25,164 nt of DNA from DATKGP01 sp035510775 (lineage in GTDB: Bacteria > Patescibacteriota > UBA1384 > 2-12-FULL-50-11): positions 1-25,164 of the forward strand of contig DATKGP010000059.1 of the NCBI GenBank assembly GCA_035510775.1. The letters run 5' to 3'. The notes beneath the pieces were generated by a model that searched no databases, was not told the origin of the DNA, and worked only from the letters and a program-made list of their open reading frames with translations. Position numbers and translations under genes: made by a program. Of the stretch, positions 1 through 6,577 are shown piece by piece (position 1 is the stretch's first letter; each line of letters starts with the position of its first letter).

Positions 1-22
1 GAGAGTTTAGGATTTGTTAGGG

Positions 23-583
23 TCAATAGTTGATCCTAAGTACGTAGCGGATTTTGGCAATCGGCCAAAGGACGAAAGAAATTTGACCTTCGATGTCTGA
101 TTTATTAACCGGTCCCCAGAGGCGAGAATCGCTCGAGCCGGGTCGGTTGTCGCCCATCAGGAAATACTGATCTTCGCCTAGTTTGGTCGTGCCGATGACG
201 TCGTACGGCGGGGTGCCGTGGTTGATTTCGTACGGTTCGTTCAGGGCTACTCCATTTATATAGATAACCCCGTCAGTGGAAATCGTGACGGTTTCGCCCG
301 GCAGGCCGATGACTCGTTTGATCAGCTTGGTGTGCTTGGGGTCGGCTGGGAATTTGGCGGCCACCACGTCACCACGCTCGATAGGCTTGTTGTTGGTGTA
401 GCTCAAGCGCTGAACCAACACCACCTCGCCGGATTGGAAATTGGGCTCCATGCTTTGGCCGCTTACGGCGAGCGGCACGCCCAAGAAAACCACCGCCAAG
501 ACAATTACGACCATGGCGACGATAATCCAGCGCACTAAAATAAAGCTGTTGAAGACGGTACTGAAAAATTTCCCTCCGCTCAT
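23..583 (-). CDS. lepB: Signal peptidase I
   Basis: Type I signal peptidase of 186 residues that cleaves signal peptides from exported proteins on the outer face of the cytoplasmic membrane. One N-terminal membrane segment (about residues 16-40) is followed directly by the catalytic box S-G-Q-S-M-E-P with nucleophile Ser44. The general base is Lys89 in L-I-K-R-V-I-G-L-P-G-E, and the late conserved box G-D-N-R-P-G-S-S-D-S-R is near residue 145. Length is normal for a Gram-positive-like single-anchor enzyme. It lies 21 bp downstream of the S20 gene on the same strand. A -10-like TAGACT (590-595) stands 6 nt before the ATG, so it may also have its own leaderless transcript; no good -35 is visible. 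Identification is secure. Confidence 0.96.
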   Translation of the reverse strand: MSGGKFFSTVFNSFILVRWIIVAMVVIVLAVVFLGVPLAVSGQSMEPNFQSGEVVLVQRLSYTNNKPIERGDVVAAKFPADPKHTKLIKRVIGLPGETVTISTDGVIYINGVALNEPYEINHGTPPYDVIGTTKLGEDQYFLMGDNRPGSSDSRLWGPVNKSDIEGQISFVLWPIAKIRYVLRINY

Positions 584-604
584 ATTTTCAGTCTAGCTGA
601 AAAA

Positions 605-1018
605 TCACTTTTTGGCTGTTTTCTTCACCACGTCCGAAGGCTTTGTCTTTGGCGCGTCCTTCCGGACGGCCTTCGAGACGGGTTTCTTTACCTCGTCCGA
701 AGATGAAATCTTCGAGACGGGTTTCACCTTTGCCGAAGACTTCGTCTTCGATACGGGCTTCTCGGCTGGCTGTGAGCTGGTTTTCGGAGCGGCCGCGCCC
801 TTGAATTGGGTCGACAGGCGAGACTTCAAACGGGCGGCCTTGTTCTTATGAATAATCCGCTGCTTGGCAGCTTTGTCGATGGCGGAAATGGCGTCGCTCA
901 AGGTTTTGGTGCTGACCTTTTTCAAGGCCGACTTCAAAACTTCTTTGCGATGGCGATTGACCGAGGCTTTCTTCTCGGCTGATCGAAGGGCTTTTTTGGC
1001 TGATTTGGAAATTGGCAT
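605..1018 (-). CDS. rpsT: Small ribosomal subunit protein S20 with a repetitive basic C-terminal tail
   Basis: Residues 1 to about 75 match bacterial S20: start M-P-I-S-K-S-A-K-K, then helices rich in Lys and Arg, with the family pattern N-R-H-R-K and later H-K-N-K-A-A-R-L-K-S-R-L. S20 binds 16S rRNA in the body of the 30S subunit. Usual S20 length is about 85-90 residues; this one has 137, because of a Lys/Ser/Pro-rich tail built on K-P-V-S-K repeats (three copies, 12-13 residues apart). The tail is probably disordered and nucleic-acid binding, by composition only. The start is fixed by the leaderless promoter directly upstream. Signal peptidase I follows in the same direction. Confidence 0.93.
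   Translation of the reverse strand: MPISKSAKKALRSAEKKASVNRHRKEVLKSALKKVSTKTLSDAISAIDKAAKQRIIHKNKAARLKSRLSTQFKGAAAPKTSSQPAEKPVSKTKSSAKVKPVSKISSSDEVKKPVSKAVRKDAPKTKPSDVVKKTAKK
672..761 (-). repeat. Three-copy in-frame repeat in the S20 tail
   Basis: A 15-nt word (plus strand ttcgagacgggtttc) begins at 672 and 711, with a diverged copy at 747. Spacings are 39 and 36 nt, both multiples of three, and each copy encodes the K-P-V-S-K core. This looks like in-frame tandem duplication of part of the tail. Confidence 0.75.
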
Positions 1019-1021
1019 TAA

Positions 1022-1060
1022 GAGTAGTTTACCGAAAGTTACCGAGAATGTAAACTACTC
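1022..1060 (-). promoter_or_regulatory. rpsT promoter embedded in a perfect inverted repeat
   Basis: On the minus strand TTTACA (1049-1054), a 17-nt spacer and TAAACT (1026-1031) form a good sigma70-type promoter. Seven nt separate the -10 from the ATG, so the transcript should be leaderless. The arms GAGTAGTTTAC (1050-1060 on the minus strand) and GTAAACTACTC (1022-1032) are perfect 11-bp reverse complements separated by 17 nt; the -35 lies mostly in one arm and the -10 in the other. This may be an operator or may limit promoter access by cruciform formation; function is inferred. Confidence 0.65.
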
Positions 1061-1132
1061 AAAGTTAAAAATCAAAATTCAAAAGTTTAAACACAAGCCA
1101 GCGCCGAGCAGCAAAGATAAACGAAGACACCT

Positions 1133-1166
1133 AGGCTGGATATCACAATAGTGTGATATCCAGCCT
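1133..1166. repeat. Hairpin A, copy 1 of a dispersed two-hairpin element
   Basis: Perfect 15-bp stem (AGGCTGGATATCACA / TGTGATATCCAGCCT) with a 4-nt loop. The same 34 nt occur inverted at 17163-17196. It lies between the divergent rpsT and Nudix genes and has no U-tract, so it is not an ordinary terminator. Confidence 0.9.
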
Positions 1167-1187
1167 GTAAAGGGAGTGGTACTGGTG

Positions 1188-1210
1188 AACGGCTCGCATT
1201 GTGAGCCATT
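1188..1210. repeat. Hairpin B, copy 1 (slightly decayed palindrome)
   Basis: AACGGCTCGCA / TGTGAGCCATT around one central base; two of eleven pairs deviate from the palindrome seen at 15223-15247 and 17119-17141. It starts 21 nt after hairpin A, the same distance as in the inverted copy near 17.1 kb. The Nudix promoter begins 8 nt downstream. Confidence 0.8.
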
Positions 1211-1218
1211 AGGTTTGC

Positions 1219-1246
1219 TCGACATTTCTTGGCTCAAAGGTACAAT
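1219..1246 (+). promoter_or_regulatory. Promoter of the Nudix gene
   Basis: TCGACA (1219-1224), 16-nt spacer, TACAAT (1241-1246). The ATG at 1253 is 6 nt after the -10, so the likely transcription start coincides with the start codon (leaderless). This decides the start against an upstream ATG at 1229. Confidence 0.7.
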
Positions 1247-1252
1247 CTAGCC

Positions 1253-1717
1253 ATGAGCCTGGCAAAATCTTCCAAAGCCAAACGACCGCGAGTGGTGCTG
1301 GTTAACCGCTGTATACCCCTCAATGAGGAGGGAAAAATTTTACTAATCCGGCGTTCGAATTACGAACGGACGGCTCAAGGATATTGGGAGGTACCCGGCG
1401 GCAAGCTAGAAGAAGGGCAGAATCTCGCCGGCGCTCTGGAGCGAGAAGTTTTGGAGGAGACGGGGTTGTTGGTGGATACACTTTCGCCGCTCGTTTTTGT
1501 TCACAGCGAAGAAATCACCGACGGTCCGTATAGGGGATTGCCCTATGTAGTTCTCTATGGCACCGGAAAAGTTGTTGGTGGCAAACTCAAATTGAGCGAA
1601 GAGCATGACCGTTCGGCTTGGGTGACATATTCGGAGGCCTTGGATTACCAGCTAAAAGATGATGTTCGAATCGCGTTGATACGCTTGCAGAAGCAACTGA
1701 CGGCCAACTTGGCATAG
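1253..1717 (+). CDS. Nudix family hydrolase
   Basis: A 154-residue Nudix protein, probably a nucleotide or dinucleotide pyrophosphohydrolase; substrate unknown. The Nudix box G-G-K-L-E-E-G-Q-x7-R-E-V-L-E-E-T-G-L is clear around residues 50-75. The first conserved Glu of the box (G-x5-E) is Gln here, while the metal-binding R-E-x-x-E-E core is intact. The start at 1253 is chosen because a TACAAT -10 lies 6 nt upstream; the in-frame ATG at 1229 would lie inside the promoter. The gene stands alone, divergent from rpsT across 234 bp that hold the two-hairpin element. A housekeeping MutT-like role is possible but not shown. Confidence 0.9.
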   Translation: MSLAKSSKAKRPRVVLVNRCIPLNEEGKILLIRRSNYERTAQGYWEVPGGKLEEGQNLAGALEREVLEETGLLVDTLSPLVFVHSEEITDGPYRGLPYVVLYGTGKVVGGKLKLSEEHDRSAWVTYSEALDYQLKDDVRIALIRLQKQLTANLA

Positions 1718-1729
1718 ACCCTTAGGCTT

Positions 1730-1847
1730 CTTGAATCCACCTGTGAATTAGCTGTTCTCAGGTAGGATCTTGATTCCACCTGGGAATGTTCTGCTTTCAG
1801 GTGACTTCTTGAACTCAACTGAAATTCAACTATACTGCGTTCAGTAT
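1730..1847 (+). repeat. Three 39-bp direct repeats ending in the nrnA promoter
   Basis: Copies begin at 1730, 1769 and 1808 with exactly 39 bp between starts; each opens with CTTGA and has a CACCTG-like then a CAGGT-like word. Copies 1 and 2 are very similar, and within each, ACCTG and CAGGT can pair as a stem. Copy 3 is diverged and its opening TTGAAC is the -35 of the nrnA promoter. It may be a repeated regulator site or a decaying promoter duplication. Confidence 0.65.
1809..1836 (+). promoter_or_regulatory. Promoter of the DHH phosphoesterase gene
   Basis: TTGAAC (1809-1814), 16-nt spacer, TATACT (1831-1836), with the ATG 9 nt after the -10. This implies no or almost no 5' leader. Confidence 0.75.
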
Positions 1848-3018
1848 GGAATTAAGCCCAAAAGCCCAGGCCGTGGAACTAATTCGCAACTCTAACCAGA
1901 TTTTAATCTTGGGGCACAGCGATCCGGACGGCGATTCTGTCGGTTCGTCGCTGGCGATGAAGCTGGCTCTGGACAAGCTGGGCAAGCAATCGGAAGTCGT
2001 GCTGATGGGTTCTCTGCCGGAGAATTGCGCCTTCTTACCAGGCTTTGCTAACATTAAACAGGGACTTTCCGCCAGCAACGATTTGGTCATTACCATCGAT
2101 ACTCGCAACACCGGCGAAGAGTTGAGGCTTGGCCACAAAAAAATCGCCGAAACTCACCAGGTGGTGATTGTGGTTTCGCCGCCCAAAGGCTCGCTGCTGA
2201 CGGACGACGTCACCATTACCCGCTCCCGGCCGAAATACGATTTGGTGATTATCCTCGACTGTGCCACTCTGGAGCGTCTGGGCGATTTGCCGCAGACCCA
2301 GCCGGATTTGTTTTTTGAAACCCCGACCGTCTCGCTCGACCACCATGCCAGCAACTCTTACTTTGCCAAGGTCAACTGGGTGGATATGACCGCCACCTCG
2401 ACTTCCGAAATGTTGGTTTCGCTGTTTGAAGCCTTGGGCAAGGGCGAGAATTTACTAGACGAAGACATCGCCACCGCCCTACTGACTGGTTTAATTACCG
2501 ACACCGGCAGTTTCCAAAACCAATCGACCACCCCGAAATCCCTGACCGTGGCCGCCCAACTGGTGGCGGCCGGCGCCCGCCAACAGGAGATTATCGACAA
2601 GATTTTCCGGACCAAACCGCTTTCCACTTTGAAACTTTGGGGCAAGATTTTGTCTCGAATCGAAGAGAACACCGAGCTCAGCTTTGCCTGGTCGGCTGTG
2701 ACTGCTGAAGATATTACTTCGGTCGGCGCCAAACCGACCGACACCAGCGGCCTGATTGACGAGCTGCTGAAAACCGCCGAGGGAATGAAATTTGTGTTTC
2801 TTTTGAGTGAGCGCGACGGCCAGATCCACGGAACGCTTCGAGCTGTCGACAGCGCCACCCAAGTTTTGAAACTGGCCAAACTTTTCGAAGGAGGCGGACA
2901 CCAGAACGCCGCCGCTTTCTCTGTTGAAGGGACGCTTGAGCAGAAGCAAGAAGAAATCGTCAAAAAAATCTCCGCCGCCGTGGCCGAAGGACCAACGCTT
3001 ATGGATTTAAATCATTAA
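1846..3018 (+). CDS. nrnA: DHH/DHHA1 phosphoesterase, NrnA-like
   Basis: Predicted cytoplasmic Mn-dependent phosphoesterase of the NrnA group (nanoRNase / pAp phosphatase). The N-terminal DHH domain shows H24-S-D-P-D-G-D, a second acidic motif I-I-L-D-C near residue 137, the name-giving S-L-D-H-H (Asp165-His166-His167) and I-T-D-T-G-S near 218. The C-terminal DHHA1 domain ends with the substrate-binding G-G-G-H-Q-N-A-A-A-F. The protein has 390 residues against about 310-340 for typical NrnA; the extra length seems to be an insertion of some 50-60 residues between the first and second motifs. In Firmicutes a DHH gene often sits near rbfA/truB upstream of rpsO, and here rpsO follows, consistent with RNA turnover linked to translation. 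Exact substrate is inferred. Confidence 0.92.
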   Translation: MELSPKAQAVELIRNSNQILILGHSDPDGDSVGSSLAMKLALDKLGKQSEVVLMGSLPENCAFLPGFANIKQGLSASNDLVITIDTRNTGEELRLGHKKIAETHQVVIVVSPPKGSLLTDDVTITRSRPKYDLVIILDCATLERLGDLPQTQPDLFFETPTVSLDHHASNSYFAKVNWVDMTATSTSEMLVSLFEALGKGENLLDEDIATALLTGLITDTGSFQNQSTTPKSLTVAAQLVAAGARQQEIIDKIFRTKPLSTLKLWGKILSRIEENTELSFAWSAVTAEDITSVGAKPTDTSGLIDELLKTAEGMKFVFLLSERDGQIHGTLRAVDSATQVLKLAKLFEGGGHQNAAAFSVEGTLEQKQEEIVKKISAAVAEGPTLMDLNH

Positions 3019-3024
3019 ATCCAT
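3001..3024. other. Inverted repeat spanning the stop codon of the DHH gene
   Basis: ATGGATTTAA and TTAAATCCAT form a perfect 10-bp stem around a 4-nt loop; the TAA stop (3016-3018) lies within the downstream arm. The region after it (caaatttt) is only weakly U-rich. A weak terminator or 3'-end stabiliser is possible. Confidence 0.6.
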
Positions 3025-3150
3025 CAAATTTTCAATTTTCGAATTTTCAATTACCAATTAATTTTCAAGAAACAATTTTCAATTGATAATTGCCAAATGA
3101 TAATTAACTGAAAATTGATAATTGTTAATTGATAATTCCAGGAAGCGTTA
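3019..3150. repeat. AT-rich spacer built from a few repeated words
   Basis: The spacer repeats the words aattttcaatt and ttgataatt in both orientations. CAATTTTCA (3073-3081) and TGAAAATTG (3109-3117) are perfect complements and could close a long hairpin. No ORF or known RNA family is visible. The composition differs sharply from the neighbouring genes. Confidence 0.6.
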
Positions 3151-3166
3151 ATTCTCCACGGGCGAG

Positions 3167-3195
3167 TTTACTTACAAGGAGATGTTTGGTAAAAT
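3167..3195 (+). promoter_or_regulatory. Promoter of the rpsO-pnp operon
   Basis: TTTACT (3167-3172), 17-nt spacer, TAAAAT (3190-3195); the rpsO ATG is 9 nt after the -10. There is no room for the S15-binding leader known from E. coli, so classical autoregulation through an upstream pseudoknot is unlikely here. Confidence 0.75.
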
Positions 3196-3204
3196 ATTTT
3201 AAGC

Positions 3205-3471
3205 ATGACAAAGAAAAATACCAAAGAAGCGGCCATAAAGAAATTTCAGGCGCACGAAAAAGATACCGGCTCATCTGATGTCCAGGTGGCGGTTTTAACC
3301 GAGAAAATCAAGCGTTTGAGCAAGCATTTGGGTGAGCACAAACAAGACAACGACTCGCGCATGGGTTTGCTGAAGATGATTTCCCAGCGCCGAAGTTTGC
3401 TTGGCTATATGGAAAAAAAGAGTCCGGAACAGTATCATAAACTGATTACCAGCCTGGGGCTGCGTAAGTAA
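3205..3471 (+). CDS. rpsO: Small ribosomal subunit protein S15
   Basis: 88 residues, the normal S15 length. It contains the family signature H-x-x-D-T-G-S-S-D-V-Q-V-A-x-L-T near residue 17 and the later R-R-S-L-L-G-Y segment. S15 is a primary 16S rRNA binding protein of the 30S platform. Its TAA stop shares one base with the pnp ATG (TAATG), so the two are translationally coupled; rpsO-pnp is one of the most conserved bacterial gene pairs. Identification is secure. Confidence 0.98.
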   Translation: MTKKNTKEAAIKKFQAHEKDTGSSDVQVAVLTEKIKRLSKHLGEHKQDNDSRMGLLKMISQRRSLLGYMEKKSPEQYHKLITSLGLRK

Positions 3472-5576
3472 TGGCCGAGACCCAGAGCGCGACAATTCCG
3501 TTTGGCCCCAACGGCGAACTCAAGTTGGAAACCGGCAAACTCGCCCGCCAGGCCGGCGGAGCGATTATGCTCACTCAAGGTGAGACGGTAATTTTGGTTG
3601 CCGCCACAGTTGCCCCCAAGCCCAAAGAGGGCACCGACTTTTTCCCGATGACCGTCGATTACGAAGAGCGAATGTACGCCGCCGGCAAAATTTCCGGCTC
3701 CCGTTTTATTAAAAGAGAAGGTCGTCCGAGCGAAGAAGCGATTCTAAAATCTCGAATCGTCGACCGGTCAATTCGGCCGATGTTTCCCAAGGGCTTCCGC
3801 CGCGACGTCCAGATTATTATTACCACCCTGGCCTATGACGACGAGCACGACACCGCCGCTTTGGCGGTCATTGGCGCCTCGGCCGCTTTGCTTAAGACCG
3901 ACGCTCCGTTCGAAGGGCCGGTGGCAGCCGTTCGAGTCGGCCTGGTTGACAACGAACTCATTTTGAACCCGACCCTGACCCAGATGGAAAACAGCACGCT
4001 CGACTTGCTGGCCTCCGGCACCGCCAAGAAGATTACCATGATTGAAGTACAGTCCAACGAAGTGCCGGAAGAAAAGATGGCCGAGGCCTTGGAATTTGCC
4101 CAGAAAGCCATCGCCGAGTGCCTCGAGCCGCAAAAAACTTTTGTCGCCCCGGACAAAGAAAAAGTTGAGTTTACCGAGCACGAAGCCTGGACCAAGGTCA
4201 AGGAATTTGTCGCCGACAAAATTGAAGCCGTCGTTGAGGAGCTCGATTTAGACAAACGAAGCGTTATGTTCCGCGAACTGGAAGAAAAAGTTATCGAGAA
4301 ATTCGGCGAAGAATTTACTGAAACCGATTTGGTTCAAGGTTTGAACGCTGCCTTCAACAAACAAATTCGTGCCCTTATTATAGAGAAAGGCAAACGACCG
4401 GATGGCCGAGCGATGGACGAAGTTCGCCCGCTGTCGATTGAGGTCGGGGTACTGCCTCGCGTCCACGGCTCTGGTTTGTTTACCCGCGGCGAGACCCAGG
4501 CGCTGACCGTCACTACCTTGGGCAGCCCGGGCGAAGAACAATGGATTGACACCATGGAGGAAAACTCCAAGAAACGCTATATGCACCACTACAACTTCCC
4601 GCCGTATTCGACCGGCGAAGTTAAGCCGCTGCGCGGTGGCAACCGCCGAGAGATCGGCCACGGCGCTTTGGCGGAAAAGGCCTTGGTGCCGATGATTCCT
4701 TCTAAAGAAGATTTTCCTTACACCATTCGTTTGGTCTCGGAAATTTTGGGCTCGAACGGCTCCAGCTCGATGGCGGCCGTTTGCGGCTCGACCATGTCGC
4801 TGATGGACGCCGGCGTGCCGATTAAGAAACCCGTGGCCGGTGTGGCGATGGGCTTGGTCTCGGCCGATTCCGACGACAGCAAGTTCCAGGTGCTGACCGA
4901 CCTGCAAGGCCTGGAAGATTTCGCCGGCGAGATGGATTTCAAGATTGCCGGAACTAAAGATGGCATTACCGCTATTCAGCTCGATGTCAAAAACAAAGGC
5001 CTAACCAGCGAAGTTATCAAACAGACCTTCGCCGACGCCAAGACCGCCCGGCTTTTTGTGCTCGATACCATGCTCAAAACCCTGTCGGCGCCTCGAACCG
5101 AGTTGTCGCCGAACGCCCCGCGCATTATCACTACCTCGATTGACCCCGAGAAAATTGGCGAATTGATTGGCCCGGGCGGCAAAGTGATTAACAAAATCAT
5201 CGACGACCACGGCGGCAAAGACATTTTGAATATCGATATCGAAGAAGACGGCACTGTCCTGATTACTTCCATCGATCCTGAGGCTGCTATGAAAGTGAAA
5301 GCCATCGTTGAAGGTATTGGCAAGCCGATTAATGTCGGCGAAGAGTTCGAAGGCCCGGTGATTTCCATCGTCAAAGACCGTAACTCCGGCAAAGAAATTG
5401 GCGCTATCGTTCAACTGACCCCGAACCGCGACGGCATGATTCACATCTCGGCGCTCGGTAACGGTCAGTTCGTAAACTCGGTTTCCGAAGTCTGCAAAAT
5501 CGGCGACACCCTGAAAGTCAAAGTCAAAGAAGTCGACAACGACAAAGGCCGAATCTCACTCTCCCGCGTAAGCTAA
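3471..5576 (+). CDS. pnp: Polyribonucleotide nucleotidyltransferase (PNPase)
   Basis: 3'-to-5' phosphorolytic exoribonuclease of 701 residues, the usual length, acting in mRNA decay as a trimeric ring. Two RNase PH domains are visible: the first from residue 1 (G-K-L-A-R-Q-A-G-G then E-E-R-M-Y-A-A-G-K-I), the second from about residue 305 (R-P-D-G-R near 310, the catalytic region G-S-P-G-E-E-Q then H-H-Y-N-F-P-P-Y-S). A KH domain with I-G-P-G-G-K follows near residue 565, and a C-terminal S1 domain ends in G-R-I-S-L-S. It overlaps rpsO by one base. With RNase J encoded downstream, the window carries both main exonucleases of a Firmicutes-like decay pathway. Confidence 0.98.
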   Translation: MAETQSATIPFGPNGELKLETGKLARQAGGAIMLTQGETVILVAATVAPKPKEGTDFFPMTVDYEERMYAAGKISGSRFIKREGRPSEEAILKSRIVDRSIRPMFPKGFRRDVQIIITTLAYDDEHDTAALAVIGASAALLKTDAPFEGPVAAVRVGLVDNELILNPTLTQMENSTLDLLASGTAKKITMIEVQSNEVPEEKMAEALEFAQKAIAECLEPQKTFVAPDKEKVEFTEHEAWTKVKEFVADKIEAVVEELDLDKRSVMFRELEEKVIEKFGEEFTETDLVQGLNAAFNKQIRALIIEKGKRPDGRAMDEVRPLSIEVGVLPRVHGSGLFTRGETQALTVTTLGSPGEEQWIDTMEENSKKRYMHHYNFPPYSTGEVKPLRGGNRREIGHGALAEKALVPMIPSKEDFPYTIRLVSEILGSNGSSSMAAVCGSTMSLMDAGVPIKKPVAGVAMGLVSADSDDSKFQVLTDLQGLEDFAGEMDFKIAGTKDGITAIQLDVKNKGLTSEVIKQTFADAKTARLFVLDTMLKTLSAPRTELSPNAPRIITTSIDPEKIGELIGPGGKVINKIIDDHGGKDILNIDIEEDGTVLITSIDPEAAMKVKAIVEGIGKPINVGEEFEGPVISIVKDRNSGKEIGAIVQLTPNRDGMIHISALGNGQFVNSVSEVCKIGDTLKVKVKEVDNDKGRISLSRVS

Positions 5577-5775
5577 AAATAAAGCCCGCCTCACGCCATT
5601 GGCGTGGTCGAGGTGAAAAGCTGGATTTTTCGGTGATTTTCTGTATACTTCAAACATCACGGGTTTGAGCAGCCCCAGCAAAACTGCTTCTGACGTCATT
5701 CGGATTTTGTTACGGCTCGCATGAAAATTAGGGCGAGAAGTAGACACTTAAGCTTGACGACAGGTAAGGAAAATC
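5577..5775 (+). other. pnp downstream region and leader of the orphan gene
   Basis: A short stem CACGCC/GGCGTG (5592-5606) with a 3-nt loop follows pnp but has no U-tract, so termination there is uncertain. A -10-like TATACT lies at 5644-5649 without a convincing -35. If used, the next gene has a leader of about 125 nt. I see no known riboswitch or RNA family in it. Confidence 0.4.
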
Positions 5776-6501
5776 ATGTCGCACCTGAATATCGAAAACG
5801 CTGTCTTCTTGGCGGCAGTCTTTGGGCTTATCGCCCTTGTCATTTGGTGGCCGACGCGAACACGAATCATCAAACGGTTCGTTGGGCGCTATTGCCAATC
5901 GCATATGGCTCCAGATTGGGCCAGATTCATTCCCACTCACTGCAAGGTGACCACCTTCACCGGTAAAGGGAATGTGAGCGACCAGGCAATCTCTAAGCGC
6001 GAGCACCTCCAAGATTTCGGTCCTGCGGGGAGAAGACCCTTCTTCTTGGTAGAGCTATCCCTGGTTGAGAAGAAAAGCGGCTGTCAACGGACGCACCGGC
6101 TCGTTGGTCGCCTACCCGGCTGGGTACCTGAATGGGGGTTGGCTTCGCCAATAGCCCCGGGTGCATATTACCAGCTCTGTTCGGCTGAGGCGGGTTATCA
6201 TGTGCTGAGAGAAGTGATGGCCGGTTGTTTAGACGACGACCCGGTCACTTGTGTCAGGCGCATGGGTGAGGTCACTGTCTATGCCTCCCCCTCTGACTAC
6301 GGCTTCGACGTTCTTCGCAAGGAGGTCGTTGACGAACTTGAGAGGCTAAAGAGGAACTTCCAGTCGCCAGCTCTTGAGGAGCTAAAGGCATACGTCGTCG
6401 CCTTCCCCGGGGTTCTTGCCGGCAGGACTGACCCGTCTCTGGTAGCCTACCGCAAACGTCTTAAAGCGGAGGAGGCAGAGAAGGCCAAGCAGACGGCCTG
6501 A
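5776..6501 (+). CDS. Unrecognised membrane-anchored protein
   Basis: I do not recognise this 241-residue protein. It starts with a hydrophobic segment (about residues 9-25, A-V-F-L-A-A-V-F-G-L-I-A-L-V-I-W-W) followed by basic residues, as in an N-terminal anchor with a cytoplasmic body. The body has several Cys residues, Trp/Pro-rich stretches (L-P-G-W-V-P-E-W-G) and a charged helical C-terminus. The start is supported by AAGGA five nt before the ATG. Codon choice looks less biased than in the flanking core genes, and a GC-rich terminator follows. It sits between pnp and rnj, which are close neighbours in Firmicutes, so it is probably an accessory insertion. Confidence 0.75.
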   Translation: MSHLNIENAVFLAAVFGLIALVIWWPTRTRIIKRFVGRYCQSHMAPDWARFIPTHCKVTTFTGKGNVSDQAISKREHLQDFGPAGRRPFFLVELSLVEKKSGCQRTHRLVGRLPGWVPEWGLASPIAPGAYYQLCSAEAGYHVLREVMAGCLDDDPVTCVRRMGEVTVYASPSDYGFDVLRKEVVDELERLKRNFQSPALEELKAYVVAFPGVLAGRTDPSLVAYRKRLKAEEAEKAKQTA

Positions 6502-6525
6502 CAACACCTGCACGCTTCGACATCC

Positions 6526-6573
6526 GCCCCGTCCGTCTCACGCTAACAATGTGGACGAGACGGGGCTTTCTCT
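6526..6573 (+). terminator. Probable terminator of the orphan gene
   Basis: The downstream arm GAGACGGGGC (6557-6566) pairs with upstream CCGTCTC or, with a bulge, with GCCCCG...TCTC (6526-6539). The stem is followed by a T-rich run (ctttctctt). It lies 25 nt after the TGA and in front of the convergent EamA gene. Confidence 0.6.
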
Positions 6574-6577
6574 TGCC

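Noticed and set aside
864..1151. Plus-strand ORF overlapping rpsT and hairpin A
   Set aside because: Most of it is antisense to rpsT, and its end crosses the rpsT promoter inverted repeat and hairpin A. No start signal is seen.
1133..1166. Hairpin A as an ordinary intrinsic terminator
   Set aside because: Neither strand has a U-tract after the stem, and both copies lie between divergent genes where no transcript needs to end.
1730..1847. CRISPR-like array
   Set aside because: The 39-bp units are contiguous with no unique spacers, number only three and diverge into a promoter.
4248..4907. Long antisense ORF (219 codons) inside pnp
   Set aside because: Its composition (His, Arg, Gly rich) and lack of a ribosome binding site or promoter fit a shadow of the strongly biased codons of pnp. 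Similar antisense ORFs occur in rnj, ftsK and ppsA.
5577..5775. Riboswitch or structured leader before the 241-residue gene
   Set aside because: I see only one short stem near pnp and no conserved core of a known riboswitch class.
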